DNA from: Vicinamibacterales bacterium
Lineage (GTDB): Bacteria; Acidobacteriota; Vicinamibacteria; Vicinamibacterales; UBA8438
DNA length: 37,472 nt
Reading direction: 5' to 3'
Assembly (NCBI GenBank): GCA_937766455.1
Contig: CALLXD010000070.1
Span: forward strand, 1-37,472
Shown: piece after piece, positions 16,424 to 25,578 of the stretch
Numbering within the stretch: the stretch's first letter is position 1
Layout: each line of letters opens with the position of its first letter
Program-made: the position numbers and the translations under genes
The notes under the pieces: generated by a model
Told to the model about the DNA's origin: nothing
The model's database searches: none
Seen by the model: only the letters and a program-made list of their open reading frames with translations

Positions 16424-16942
16424 ATGCCTCCTCCAGAGCCCTGCACGTGCACCATCGCGCGGCTCGCGCCGGCGCGCGACCTGGACGCCGTGGCGGCCAT
16501 CGAGGCCATGACATTTCCGTCTCCGTGGAGCCGAGCGATGCTGGGTGCAGCCCTCGCCCCCTCACTCCGACCGCACGCCTACGTCACTCGGTCAGACCAG
16601 ACGGTGACGGCGTACTGCATCGGTCAGTTGGTCGTCGACGAGTTGCACATCCATACGTTCGCGGTGCATCCGACCTGGCAGCGTGCGGGCCTCGGTCGCC
16701 GGCTGCTGGAGGCCGTGCTGCGCGAGGCCGAATCGGTCGGCATCGCGGCCACGACACTAGAGGTGCGGCGCTCGAACATCGCGGCGCAACGGCTCTACGA
16801 GAGTGGGGGATTCGCCCAGCGCGGCGTACGACGAGGCTACTATCGGGTCCCCCCGGATGACGCCCTCGTCTATTGGCGCCGCCGAGCCGACGTCGCTTCG
16901 ACCTCCCGGTCACCATCCTCGCGGAGCCCGTCAGTCTCTTGA
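16424..16942 (+). CDS. rimI: Ribosomal-protein-S18-alanine N-acetyltransferase RimI-type (GNAT family)
   Basis: 172 residues. The GNAT core is clear: IEAMTFPSPWSRAML (RimI-type N-terminal segment with FxxPW), ELHIHTFAVHPTWQRAGLGRRLLEAVL with the acetyl-CoA-binding Q-R-x-G-x-G turn, LEVRRSNIAAQRLYESGGF, and a C-terminal RRGYYR. The pairing with tsaB immediately upstream is standard for rimI. The start is either ATG 16424 or the adjacent GTG 16421; a longer frame open from 16346 would overlap tsaB and has no homology. The polar Ser/Arg-rich tail after about 155 is unusual. Family confidence is high; substrate confidence is moderate. Confidence 0.88.
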   Translation: MPPPEPCTCTIARLAPARDLDAVAAIEAMTFPSPWSRAMLGAALAPSLRPHAYVTRSDQTVTAYCIGQLVVDELHIHTFAVHPTWQRAGLGRRLLEAVLREAESVGIAATTLEVRRSNIAAQRLYESGGFAQRGVRRGYYRVPPDDALVYWRRRADVASTSRSPSSRSPSVS

Positions 16943-17093
16943 AGCCCCGTTCGACCGTATGGTACCGTTTCGGTTGGCGCCGGTACCCCGCCCGGCACCG
17001 GCGCCCGACGCCGCCATCGCGCACCGCGGCCCAGACGCACCTGAGACGATCACGCCGTAGGTCGACATTCAGGCGCAGAGAAGAGACTTCAGT

Positions 17094-17906
17094 ATGGCCA
17101 AAGTGCTCGCGGGTCTGCGGGACAGGCGCCACTCTCCGCGCTTTCAACGCAGCGTCTACCTGCTGCCCAGCATGTTCACGGTGGCAAACCTGTTCTGCGG
17201 GTACGCCTGCATCGTCTACGCCATGCGCGCGGACTATGCCACCGCGGCCGGTTTCATAGGCGTGGCGACGGTACTAGACCTGCTGGACGGTCGTATCGCC
17301 AGGCTGGCTGGCGCCACGAGCGAATTCGGCGGCGAGTTCGACTCGCTGGCCGACGTCGTCTCGTTTGGCGTCGCCCCCGCGATCCTGGTGTTCGCTTGGG
17401 GACTCGATCCCCTGGGTCGCCTGGGCTGGGCCATCGGCTTCGTGTATGTCACCGCCGCCGCCTTGCGGCTGGCGCGGTTCAACGTCCAGCCCCAGAGCAG
17501 CGACAAACGCTATTTTCTCGGCATGCCCAGTCCGGCCGCCGCCGGCGTGCTCGCCTCCACGGTCTTCGCGTGGCCTGGCGGACTGCCGGTTCCGCAGGCC
17601 CCATTCGTCGCGCTCGCCATGGTGTTGGTCCCGGCCTACATGATGGTGAGCCGCATTCGCTTTCGGAGCTTTGGTGCGCTCACCCTCAGGCCGCGGCGGT
17701 CCTCGCTGGTCCTGCTGCAGTTCGCAGTCCTCATCGCGGCCATCGTCGTCGAGCCGCAATCCGTATTGTTCGTCATGGCCTACAGCTATCTCAGCTCCGG
17801 GCCCATTGGCCTGGTGGTGGGTCGTCTGCGCGGACCCGGCCAGTCGCATGGAGCCGGCACCAGCGACAAAGACGACGCAACCGAACCGACCGCCAAAGCC
17901 AGCTGA
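17094..17906 (+). CDS. pssA: CDP-diacylglycerol-serine O-phosphatidyltransferase
   Basis: 270 residues. This integral inner-membrane enzyme makes phosphatidylserine from CDP-diacylglycerol and serine, feeding Psd (gene at 1304-2212). The CDP-alcohol phosphotransferase signature is complete: D62, D65-G66-x2-A69-R70-x8-G79-x3-D83-x3-D87. Several hydrophobic helices follow (about 92-120, 145-170, 185-205 and 220-245). The C-terminal tail is polar. The start ATG 17094 is used; AGAAGAGA lies about 7 bases upstream. The stop lies only 8 bases before the end of the convergent histidine kinase gene. Confidence 0.94.
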   Translation: MAKVLAGLRDRRHSPRFQRSVYLLPSMFTVANLFCGYACIVYAMRADYATAAGFIGVATVLDLLDGRIARLAGATSEFGGEFDSLADVVSFGVAPAILVFAWGLDPLGRLGWAIGFVYVTAAALRLARFNVQPQSSDKRYFLGMPSPAAAGVLASTVFAWPGGLPVPQAPFVALAMVLVPAYMMVSRIRFRSFGALTLRPRRSSLVLLQFAVLIAAIVVEPQSVLFVMAYSYLSSGPIGLVVGRLRGPGQSHGAGTSDKDDATEPTAKAS

Positions 17907-17914
17907 CCTTCGCG

Positions 17915-20900
17915 TTACCCGTCGGTCCCGCCCTGGCGATCGTCGGACCCAAGCGGGAGCGTGATCGTGACGGTGGTTCCGCGGCCACGCTCGCTCGCGA
18001 CGGCGATGGTGCCCCCGTGCAGCTCCACGTTGCGTTTTGCGATCGCCATCCCGAGTCCCGTGCCAGTAACCTTGGTTGAAAAATACGGCTCAAAAATGCG
18101 CGTGAGCACGTCTGGCTCGACCCCGACCCCCGTGTCCGTGGCAATCAACTGGACCTGGTCGTCCACTGGACACACGGCTATCGAGAGGGTCCCCTCGCCC
18201 GGCATCGCGTGCAGGGCATTTTCGATGATATTGGTCAGGGCCCGTTGCATCAGGACGCGGTCAAGCGCCAATGGCGGCACCCCCGCCGCGTAGTCGACCG
18301 AAATCAGGATCCGGCCATCCAAGCCGGTGCGATATGGCGCGATGATGTCTTCGAGCAATCGGTCCAGCGACGTCACCGCCAGTTCTGCGACTGGGGACGA
18401 CGCGTAGCTCGAAAACTCGGACGCAATCTGGCGCAGGATCGCGACCTGTTTCAGAATCGCGGCGACGCACCCCTCCAAGACCGGCGACAGTGGCGAGCCG
18501 CGGTCGGCATGTACGCGTCGCAGGTGTTCCGCGTTGAGCTGGACGGGGGTCAGCGGGTTCTTGATTTCATGAGCCACCTGACGAGCCATTTCGCTCCACG
18601 CCTCCAACCGGTGGGTCCGCTCGAGCTGGCGCCGTTGCGCGTCGAGCTCCACCGCCATCTTGGTGAAGTCAGACTCCAGCACCTCCAGTTCGTCGGCCGA
18701 CCCGTCCGCCACGCGTCGTTGCAGCAACTCGGTGCGGCGAGATGTCGGCGCGAGGAATTCGCCGCGGGCCACCCGACTCGTACCGCGTGTGAGACGCCTG
18801 ACAGGGTCGGCAATACTGCGGGCGACCGCCCAACCGATGAACCCGACGACGGCGGCAAAGAAGAGGGCCGACCCCCACACCCGCCGGTTCAACTCATCGA
18901 TCTGGGTCTCGATTTCCTGTTGCCGAGAGGCCAGCGGAACGGTCAAGATCGCCTCTCGTCCCCCTACCTGTACCGGCGTCGCGGCCAACTGATAGCGGCG
19001 GGACCCAATCGAATCCTCGCCGACGAAACTGGGCGCCTGGCCGAGGGCCAGCGCCCGGTACACCATGTCGGGGGTTCGCGTCGGGAGGAGGCCGGACGCA
19101 TAGAGATCCCGTTCGCTCGTCGCCACGAGCTGGCTCCCGTCGAAGAGATTGACCCCCTGGCCGACGACCTGGCTAATCCAGACGAGCGCGTCATCGGTAT
19201 AGGCCGTGATGGCCTGGCCGCCCAGGGGCGCCAACACCGCCGACTCCTCGATCACACTCCGGGCGACGGCGGCGGTACGCGCCGCGCCCGCCTCGACGTC
19301 GGTGCGCAACTGGTCCGCGAAATACCCCTGGCTCAGCACGGCCACCACCACCACCGGCACGGTGGCCACGCCGACGAACCACAATTCCAATCTGAGCGTG
19401 AAGCGAGCGCGCACCTCGCGCACGACCAGGAGTCCACGCAGGCGCGGGAAGAACAGCCCGCCAAGACCGACCGCGATGAGCGCCACCAGCGCGACAGCGA
19501 TGACAAGGATGGCAAGCTCGGCGAGGTGGAGCAGATGATCGAACCGGGTGTGGCTGGGATAGCCGAGCGCGAAAATCCCTGACCGGGCATTCGTAATGAA
19601 CACATCAAAACTCGTCGAGTCCTTCACGAGTCGTGTCCAGAAAGGCGTACGGGACCGGTATATCCCGTCGAACAGCTCGCCGTCGATCGCCCAGGCAGAT
19701 CGACCCGAGACGAACGTCGGCTGGAGACCCCACCCGTAGATGACCAGTTCTACGGCGTGCCCCGGCTCGCCAGGCACCGGCGCCGCGGGGGCGCCCTGAA
19801 ATAGCTCCGCATAGGGACTCCGCGATCCGATGAACGGCAGGGATTCGTAGTCCACCTGTGCCACGTGCACCACGACCGCCCCTTCTGGCACCCCGGCGTC
19901 TCCAGACCCAGGCTCACAGAGCCCGCGCTCCGTATGCAGGAGTCGCAGGTCCTCGGAACCGAAGGGCGCGACGTGACCGAACGGTTCGGCCCAGTCACAG
20001 CCGGTCCCGGTCCACGGCACAGCCCCCACCCCGTAGTCGGGCAGGTTGAGCGCAAATCGACTGCTCAGCGTGCCGTTCGAATCGTACAGCTCGACGGCCG
20101 AGCTCACGCGAGACTCCGCCAGCGCGGTGCGGCGCCAGATACTGAACGCGCGGTCCGTGTCGAGCACGTCGTCGTCGGCGCCAGGCGGGCGAGTCCCCAT
20201 GGTCGCCAGACCGGGCATGAGGTCGATCTGGCCCTGGCTCCGGGCCAGCAGCTGCTGCAGGACATCCGTATGCTCGGCCGCCTGAACCGCGTAATTCGTT
20301 TCGACCAAGCGCCGCCTGGCCGTGTCAGACAATTCGACGAGGGACACATACATCGGGAGTGCCGGCAGGAGCACGGCGCCGAGCGTGGCCACCGCGCGCG
20401 CCAGTGGATCGGCATGGCGGAACCAGGTCCACACGCGTCGCCATCTCAGCGCGAGCCCCCACGCCATCATCGTGGTCAATACCGGGGGCCAGGACGGTCC
20501 CCACCCGAGAGCGATGACGAGACCCACCGGCACCAGCGACGATAGGCCGACGAGCCACTGCCAGCGGTGGCGAACCGCGACCGGCCATTTCGCGAGGCTG
20601 GCGGCGAGCGAGACCCCGATGATCCAGACCGTGGCCGCGCTCCAGAACACCAGGGCCAGCTGCAGGGCGACTCGGGCCGTATCAAACGGCTGCAGCGCGG
20701 TGTGTAGCACGTCGACGTCGGCGCTGTCGACCGTATCCTGGAACAAGGTGTACTGACCCGCGAGCAACAGGGTCGTCACCACCAAGACGCCCGCATGCAC
20801 CCACGCCAGCCTCGTCGTGGAGGGCGCCACGGCGCGGTGCGCCCGACTCGTCCAGCGCCACCGATTGACGGCCTCCACAACGAGCGCCACAGCGATGCCG

Positions 20901-21919
20901 AACGTGGCGGCTGCCAGCAGCGCATCAAAGGGGGTGCGCATCACAGCCGCCCACTGCTGTGATCGGTAGGCGGCTGGCGTCAGCAGAGCCAGGTCGAACA
21001 GGTCCGGCGCGGCGGCGACCCAGAAAAGGCAGCCTGCCGCCGATATGCCGCCAAGCCCCCAACCGAGCGCTCGGAGGGAGCTACGCTCAGCGCGATGCGT
21101 GTAGATGCGTGCGACCGCCAGCAGCGCCACGACGCCCAGCAGCATCAGCTCCAGCCCGAACACCCGCCGGCGCCAGCGGGTCCGCAGATTTGAAATATCA
21201 CCGAGGTCAATCGCGGCCACAATCAGGGCCTGTCCCTCCGCGTCGGCGACCTCGAACCGGTGGACCCCGTCGTCGGACCCGCCCTCCGTATTGGCGCGAT
21301 TGCTCGCGATGTCAGTGGCGGCATTGACGGTCGCGCGCCCGACAGCGGTCTCCAAGCTGAACCCCAAATCGGGATCCATCGGCGTCGTTGGCGCCGCGAG
21401 CACGCGCTCCACGAGGACCGCGCCCAGACTGCGAACAGTGTCCCCGGCCTCCTCCGGCGGCTCGACGACCGGGGCCACTCGCACCAATCGGAGTCCGGCG
21501 GCGTCTACATCCGCGAATCCGACCGCACCACTCAATCCTCGATCCCGACTCAGCTCGCCCGGTCGCCCGCTCCAGGCGCGCGGTTCCCCACGTGGGTCGT
21601 AGATCGTGATCGCCAGGCCGGGCGCCGCCTGTGCTTCCGCGGTGGCCTGAACAAGCTCGAAGAGTTCGCGGGTGGCGGGGCGATCTTCCATCAGCGACCG
21701 GCGCACCTCGGCGTGACCGGCCAGGACGCGCGCAGCGTGGCTGAGCGCAGCGTCGAGCGACCTGACCCGCGTCGTCAGCTCGCGCTCAGCCCGCGCCATC
21801 GCGTCGTCATCGGTCCACCCAACGAACACCCGCTCGCCAAGCGCACCCACCCCGGCCACCACAAACATCGCGCCGGCGCCCACGGCCAGAAAATGACGCC
21901 AGGTGAGGACAGCTGTCAT
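17915..21919 (-). CDS. Very large NtrY-like membrane sensor histidine kinase with several extracytoplasmic regions
   Basis: 1334 residues from ATG 21919 (a GTG at 21934 is also possible). The C-terminal kinase is complete: HisKA AHEIKNPLTPVQLNAEHL with phospho-acceptor His1117, N box NIIENALHAM (1230-1239), DTGVGV (1262-1267), FEPYFSTK (1276-1283) and GTGLGMAIAK (1286-1295). The HEIKNPLTPxQLxAE signature is that of NtrY. The sensor part is far larger than in NtrY (usually about 700-800 residues). It has a first helix (about 10-28), an extracytoplasmic region (30-250), a block of roughly eight membrane helices (about 255-530), a second extracytoplasmic region (about 535-790), two helices (798-823 and 842-862), a third sensor region (865-1012) and a helix (1013-1035), followed by a HAMP-like linker. 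No response regulator gene is adjacent. The upstream propeller/SPOR gene is its likely transcriptional partner. Confidence 0.9.
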   Translation of the reverse strand: MTAVLTWRHFLAVGAGAMFVVAGVGALGERVFVGWTDDDAMARAERELTTRVRSLDAALSHAARVLAGHAEVRRSLMEDRPATRELFELVQATAEAQAAPGLAITIYDPRGEPRAWSGRPGELSRDRGLSGAVGFADVDAAGLRLVRVAPVVEPPEEAGDTVRSLGAVLVERVLAAPTTPMDPDLGFSLETAVGRATVNAATDIASNRANTEGGSDDGVHRFEVADAEGQALIVAAIDLGDISNLRTRWRRRVFGLELMLLGVVALLAVARIYTHRAERSSLRALGWGLGGISAAGCLFWVAAAPDLFDLALLTPAAYRSQQWAAVMRTPFDALLAAATFGIAVALVVEAVNRWRWTSRAHRAVAPSTTRLAWVHAGVLVVTTLLLAGQYTLFQDTVDSADVDVLHTALQPFDTARVALQLALVFWSAATVWIIGVSLAASLAKWPVAVRHRWQWLVGLSSLVPVGLVIALGWGPSWPPVLTTMMAWGLALRWRRVWTWFRHADPLARAVATLGAVLLPALPMYVSLVELSDTARRRLVETNYAVQAAEHTDVLQQLLARSQGQIDLMPGLATMGTRPPGADDDVLDTDRAFSIWRRTALAESRVSSAVELYDSNGTLSSRFALNLPDYGVGAVPWTGTGCDWAEPFGHVAPFGSEDLRLLHTERGLCEPGSGDAGVPEGAVVVHVAQVDYESLPFIGSRSPYAELFQGAPAAPVPGEPGHAVELVIYGWGLQPTFVSGRSAWAIDGELFDGIYRSRTPFWTRLVKDSTSFDVFITNARSGIFALGYPSHTRFDHLLHLAELAILVIAVALVALIAVGLGGLFFPRLRGLLVVREVRARFTLRLELWFVGVATVPVVVVAVLSQGYFADQLRTDVEAGAARTAAVARSVIEESAVLAPLGGQAITAYTDDALVWISQVVGQGVNLFDGSQLVATSERDLYASGLLPTRTPDMVYRALALGQAPSFVGEDSIGSRRYQLAATPVQVGGREAILTVPLASRQQEIETQIDELNRRVWGSALFFAAVVGFIGWAVARSIADPVRRLTRGTSRVARGEFLAPTSRRTELLQRRVADGSADELEVLESDFTKMAVELDAQRRQLERTHRLEAWSEMARQVAHEIKNPLTPVQLNAEHLRRVHADRGSPLSPVLEGCVAAILKQVAILRQIASEFSSYASSPVAELAVTSLDRLLEDIIAPYRTGLDGRILISVDYAAGVPPLALDRVLMQRALTNIIENALHAMPGEGTLSIAVCPVDDQVQLIATDTGVGVEPDVLTRIFEPYFSTKVTGTGLGMAIAKRNVELHGGTIAVASERGRGTTVTITLPLGSDDRQGGTDG

Positions 21920-22133
21920 CCGTTGAGTGGGCACGCGGTGTATGGAGGAAACGCCAGCCGATTACCGTCGCAGCGTTGCCACACGGGCCCAGGATACAGG
22001 CCCCAGCCACGCCGTGGGAACACGTATGAGCGGCCACGCCCCGTCCCGACGGCGTGTCCCCGAGGGGCGCAACCGGTAGAGGCTGCAAAGAAGATGCCGG
22101 GGCACGGCTCCAGACCGACGGGCGATGGGAGGC

Positions 22134-23909
22134 TCAGGGCAGCGCCACGACGCGCCAGTCGGGCGCCTGGTCGTCCGTGATCCGCGCTCCTGCTGTTTCC
22201 GCCGACGCCCGATCCGGAAAGTCTCCGATCCGCACCCGATACAGTTGTGGCGCATCGCCGGGCTGTGGATCCACCACATAGGCGGGGTAGCCGGCGTCAG
22301 CCAACTCGTCGGCTAGCGCGACCGCCGTGCCGACGTTGTCGAACGCGGCAATCTCGATCGCGTATTCGCGAGCATCGGCAAACGGTGACGCGGGAGCGTC
22401 CTCGGCACCGTTCGGCGTCGGGCTGGCGGCGGGCTGGGCCACAAGGGAGGTCGCTCCAGCCGGCGCAGGCGCGGCGTTCAGATCGGAGGCCGGCTCGTCT
22501 GCGGTCGACAGCACAAGGGGAGGCACCGGGGTCAGAACGGCTAGCGCCTCGTTCACGGGTGCGGCAACCTCGGGAATCGCATCGGGATCGCCGGTCGCGC
22601 CCAGATCGGTAGCCACTGCGGGACCGGCAGTCGCGCCCAGATCAGTAGCCGCTTCCGGACCGGCGGTCGCGGCCAGATCAGTAGCCGCTTCGAGAGCGGC
22701 AGTCGCGCCCAAATCGGTAGTCGCAGCGGGGTCGGGACCCGCAGCGTCCGATACTCCGTCCTCAACCAGCAGGTTCGGCTTGGCCGGGGGCGTGCCCAGA
22801 ATCGGTGTCACCCCTGGGTCGAGTACCCGTGGCACGGTGGAGGGCCCGAGCGCCTGCAAACGACCGTCACCAGTCACGAACACCAATGTCGGATCGCCCG
22901 GCATGCCCTCGAGATGGAGTGGGGGGAAAGCAAGGTCCGTCGGGACGCTCACGCGGCCGTACAACGTGCCGTCGCTTGGCTCGTAGAACGCAATCTGCCG
23001 ACTCAAACCGCCAAAGACCACCAGGTCTCGGACGTAGGACGGGCCCGCGGTTGGACGTGCGGTCAACGGCTGCCGCCACCGCTGGACGCCGCTGGCACGG
23101 TCGAGCGCCCACACCACATTGTCGAGCGAGGAGAAGAACACACGTTTCTCATCAACCACCGGCACTCCCACAATGTCGCCGCCCGTCGACCAGCGCCACT
23201 GTTCGCTCCCATCACGGTGGGACAGCCGGTAGAAGTTGTGGTCGCCGGCCCCGACAAACAGATCGTCGAGCGGCAACACCTCCTGCGGCGCCCCGTCAAG
23301 CTGCCGTTGCCAGACCGACGTTCCGTCTGACAACGAGAGAGCCGCCAGGCCACCGTCAGTCAACGACACATACACGCGATCGCCGGCCACGGCGGGTGGC
23401 ACGTCGATGCTGGCATCCAGCGTTCGACGCCAGACGGTTTCCCCATCCGCTCCCCTGAGCGCCAGCACCGTGCCACCCTCGAGGGTCGCGATGAGCCATT
23501 GCATATCCCAGACCAGTGGGGCCGAAAGAGGCGCCTCCAGCGGAATCGACCAGAATCGGCCTCCGGTCCTGGTGTCGAGCGCCATCAGTTCGTCTGGACC
23601 TGCGACGAACAGCCGCCAGTCGCCGATGGCGGGTTGGGCGACCACCGCCTGTTCGATGGTCCACTGCACCTCTCCATCAGACAGCCCCACGGCCACGACG
23701 TGACCGTCCTGCAGTGCGACGAACAGCCGGCCCTCGGCGTGCACCGGCGCCCACGCTGGCGCGTCCGGCAGCCCGCTGGTCCACATCGTTTCGAGCGGCA
23801 GTAGCACTGAGGGCGCGCGCTTCCGCTGCGCCTCCGCGGTCCCCCCCGTCGAGAACCCCGACACAACGACCACGAAGGCCGTGACACCGCACCTGATGGC
23901 ACCAGTCAT
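22134..23909 (-). CDS. Secreted PQQ-type beta-propeller protein with C-terminal SPOR domain
   Basis: 591 residues. The signal peptide spans residues 1-27 (cleavage after GGTAEA). From about 45 to 365 there are repeated propeller blades of the PQQ/BamB type, visible as spaced DG-x2-W/DGxxxW motifs (SDGEVQWTIE, DTRTGGRFWS, ADGETVWRRT, SDGTSVWQRQ, RDGSEQWRW, SGVQRWRQP). Next comes an Ala/Pro/Thr-rich spacer (about 385-510) holding a 12-residue tandem repeat (ATDLGATAGPEA-type). The last 77 residues (515-591, EYAIEIAAFDN to RVVALP) match a SPOR domain, which in known proteins binds denuded septal peptidoglycan. The protein is probably periplasmic or outer-membrane associated. Starting at ATG 23909, it lies upstream of the kinase gene in the same direction (214-base gap) and diverges from guaA. 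The combination of propeller and SPOR in one protein is inferred from motifs. Confidence 0.85.
   Translation of the reverse strand: MTGAIRCGVTAFVVVVSGFSTGGTAEAQRKRAPSVLLPLETMWTSGLPDAPAWAPVHAEGRLFVALQDGHVVAVGLSDGEVQWTIEQAVVAQPAIGDWRLFVAGPDELMALDTRTGGRFWSIPLEAPLSAPLVWDMQWLIATLEGGTVLALRGADGETVWRRTLDASIDVPPAVAGDRVYVSLTDGGLAALSLSDGTSVWQRQLDGAPQEVLPLDDLFVGAGDHNFYRLSHRDGSEQWRWSTGGDIVGVPVVDEKRVFFSSLDNVVWALDRASGVQRWRQPLTARPTAGPSYVRDLVVFGGLSRQIAFYEPSDGTLYGRVSVPTDLAFPPLHLEGMPGDPTLVFVTGDGRLQALGPSTVPRVLDPGVTPILGTPPAKPNLLVEDGVSDAAGPDPAATTDLGATAALEAATDLAATAGPEAATDLGATAGPAVATDLGATGDPDAIPEVAAPVNEALAVLTPVPPLVLSTADEPASDLNAAPAPAGATSLVAQPAASPTPNGAEDAPASPFADAREYAIEIAAFDNVGTAVALADELADAGYPAYVVDPQPGDAPQLYRVRIGDFPDRASAETAGARITDDQAPDWRVVALP
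22602..22735. repeat. 36-bp tandem repeat within the propeller/SPOR gene
   Basis: Three complete 36-base units (22602-22637, 22638-22673, 22674-22709) plus a partial fourth (to about 22735), with a few substitutions each. They encode 12-residue repeats in the Ala-rich spacer (ATDLGATAGPEA-like). A degenerate half-unit precedes at 22584-22601. Being a multiple of three, unit loss or gain keeps the frame. Confidence 0.85.
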
Positions 23910-23953
23910 GATTGAGCTACAAGATATAGTGGTGCTCGGTCACACCACGTCGC

Positions 23954-23959
23954 TATAAT
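23954..23959 (+). promoter_or_regulatory. -10 element of the guaA promoter
   Basis: A perfect TATAAT. The -35 region is poor. Transcription would start near 23966, downstream of the in-frame GTG at 23961, so translation must start later; this supports ATG 24006 as the guaA start. Confidence 0.55.
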
Positions 23960-23969
23960 AGTGACACTG

Positions 23970-23988
23970 CCTGGGGTTTGCACCCAGG
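23970..23988 (+). promoter_or_regulatory. Short hairpin in the guaA leader
   Basis: CCTGGG (23970-23975) pairs with CCCAGG (23983-23988) around a 7-base loop (GTTTGCA), just after the predicted transcription start. It may simply stabilise the message 5' end. No riboswitch motif is recognised. Confidence 0.35.
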
Positions 23989-24005
23989 TCCTTCATCACT
24001 CTGAC

Positions 24006-25559
24006 ATGTATCGGTTGCGCGTGGCACATCAAACCATTTTCGTGCTCGATTTCGGCTCTCAGTACACGCAGCTCATTGCGCGGCGCCTGCGAGAACTGAA
24101 GGTCTACACAGAGGTCGTGTCGTACGAGACTCCCGCCAGCGTCCTCGCCGAGCGACGTCCGGCCGGGATCATCCTGTCGGGCGGACCATCCAGTGTCCGT
24201 GACGACGGTGCGCCCCGATGCGACGCTGCGGTATTCGAGCTTGGTGTGCCGGTGCTCGGTATCTGCTACGGCATGCAGCTCATGGCGGACATGCTCGGCG
24301 GAACCGTAGAGCCGGCGCCAGAGCGTGAGTTCGGGCACGCAAGCGTCGAGGTCGACACGAGCAGCGCCCTGTTCGCACCACTGCCCGACACGGTCCGTGT
24401 GTGGGCCAGCCACGGCGATCTGGTCTCGACCCCACCCCCCGGTTTCAAGGCGGTCGCGACAAGCAAGAACGCCCCCGTCGCCGCCATGGAGCATGCTGAG
24501 CGTCGGTGCTACGCGCTCCTCTTTCATCCCGAAGTGGCGCACACAGAGCGGGGGGTCGACATTCTCGAACAGTTCGCGGCCACGATCTGCGGGTGCGACG
24601 GCGACTGGACGATGACCTCGTTTCTCGACGAAGCCACGGCACGCGTCAAAGAACAAGTTGGCGATGGACGCGTCGTGTGTGGCCTGAGCGGCGGAGTTGA
24701 CTCCACGGTCGCGGCGATGCTGATCCAGCGCGCCATCGGCGATCGGCTGACGTGCATCTTCGTGGACAACGGTCTGCTGCGCATGAATGAGGCGTCTCAG
24801 ATCAAGAATCGATATGCCGAACAGCTGTCGCTCAACGTTGTAAGCGAAAATGCGTCGGACCGATTTCTTGACGCCCTCGATGGCGTGGTCGATCCGGAAC
24901 AGAAACGAAAAATTATCGGGGGCATGTTCATCGACGTGTTCGAGGAGGTCGCTGGGCGTCTGGGCCACTTCGACTTTCTGGCTCAGGGCACGCTCTATCC
25001 GGATGTGATCGAAAGCGTCTCGGTCGTTGGACCATCTGTCCCGATCAAGAGTCATCACAACGTGGGCGGGCTACCGGACAGGCTCCGCTTTGAACTCGTG
25101 GAGCCACTGCGGGCCTTGTTCAAGGATGAGGTCCGACGACTGGGCGAAGAAATGGGTCTCGACGAACTCTTCGTCTGGCGGCAGCCATTCCCTGGCCCGG
25201 GCCTCGCGGTCCGCATTCTCGGCGCGGTCAGCGAGCCGCGCCTGGCGATTCTCCGTGCGGCGGACGCGATTGTGGCCGAGGAGGTGCGCCGATTTGGCTG
25301 GTATCGCCGGCTGTGGCAGTCGTTCGCGATCCTCCTCCCGATTCAGACAGTCGGCGTCATGGGCGACGAACGCACCTACGAACATGTCATCGCGCTACGC
25401 GCGATTGAAAGCCGCGACGGTATGACCGCCGACTGGGCCCGCCTCCCGGGCGACCTGCTGGCGGTTATCTCCTCGCGCATCGTCAACGAAGTCCGCGGTG
25501 TGAACCGTGTCGTGTACGACATCAGCAGCAAACCCCCCTCCACGATTGAGTGGGAGTAG
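24006..25559 (+). CDS. guaA: GMP synthase (glutamine-hydrolysing)
   Basis: 517 residues. It aminates XMP to GMP using glutamine and ATP. The class I glutamine amidotransferase domain has Cys87 in GICYGMQ and His174/Glu176 in LLFHPEV. The ATP-pyrophosphatase domain has the P-loop SGGVDST (228-234), and a C-terminal dimerisation domain ends in KPPSTIEWE, the typical GuaA C-terminus. ATG 24006 is chosen because the perfect -10 at 23954 would place the transcript start downstream of the alternative GTG 23961, and because [15 protein letters not shown] then lies at its usual distance from the N-terminus. It diverges from the propeller/SPOR gene. Downstream lies a palindromic repeat element before dnaE. 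Confidence 0.97.
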   Translation: MYRLRVAHQTIFVLDFGSQYTQLIARRLRELKVYTEVVSYETPASVLAERRPAGIILSGGPSSVRDDGAPRCDAAVFELGVPVLGICYGMQLMADMLGGTVEPAPEREFGHASVEVDTSSALFAPLPDTVRVWASHGDLVSTPPPGFKAVATSKNAPVAAMEHAERRCYALLFHPEVAHTERGVDILEQFAATICGCDGDWTMTSFLDEATARVKEQVGDGRVVCGLSGGVDSTVAAMLIQRAIGDRLTCIFVDNGLLRMNEASQIKNRYAEQLSLNVVSENASDRFLDALDGVVDPEQKRKIIGGMFIDVFEEVAGRLGHFDFLAQGTLYPDVIESVSVVGPSVPIKSHHNVGGLPDRLRFELVEPLRALFKDEVRRLGEEMGLDELFVWRQPFPGPGLAVRILGAVSEPRLAILRAADAIVAEEVRRFGWYRRLWQSFAILLPIQTVGVMGDERTYEHVIALRAIESRDGMTADWARLPGDLLAVISSRIVNEVRGVNRVVYDISSKPPSTIEWE

Positions 25560-25578
25560 CCCACCTTGCACGGCCTTG

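Noticed and set aside
18209..19582. 457-codon plus-strand open frame inside the kinase gene
   Set aside because: Antisense to a clear histidine kinase; long antisense frames are expected at this GC content, and the product has no recognisable domain.
22584..22735. CRISPR-like array
   Set aside because: The 36-base units are contiguous without spacers and encode an in-frame protein repeat.
23940..25058. 372-codon minus-strand open frame across guaA
   Set aside because: Antisense to intact guaA; no ribosome-binding site or family.
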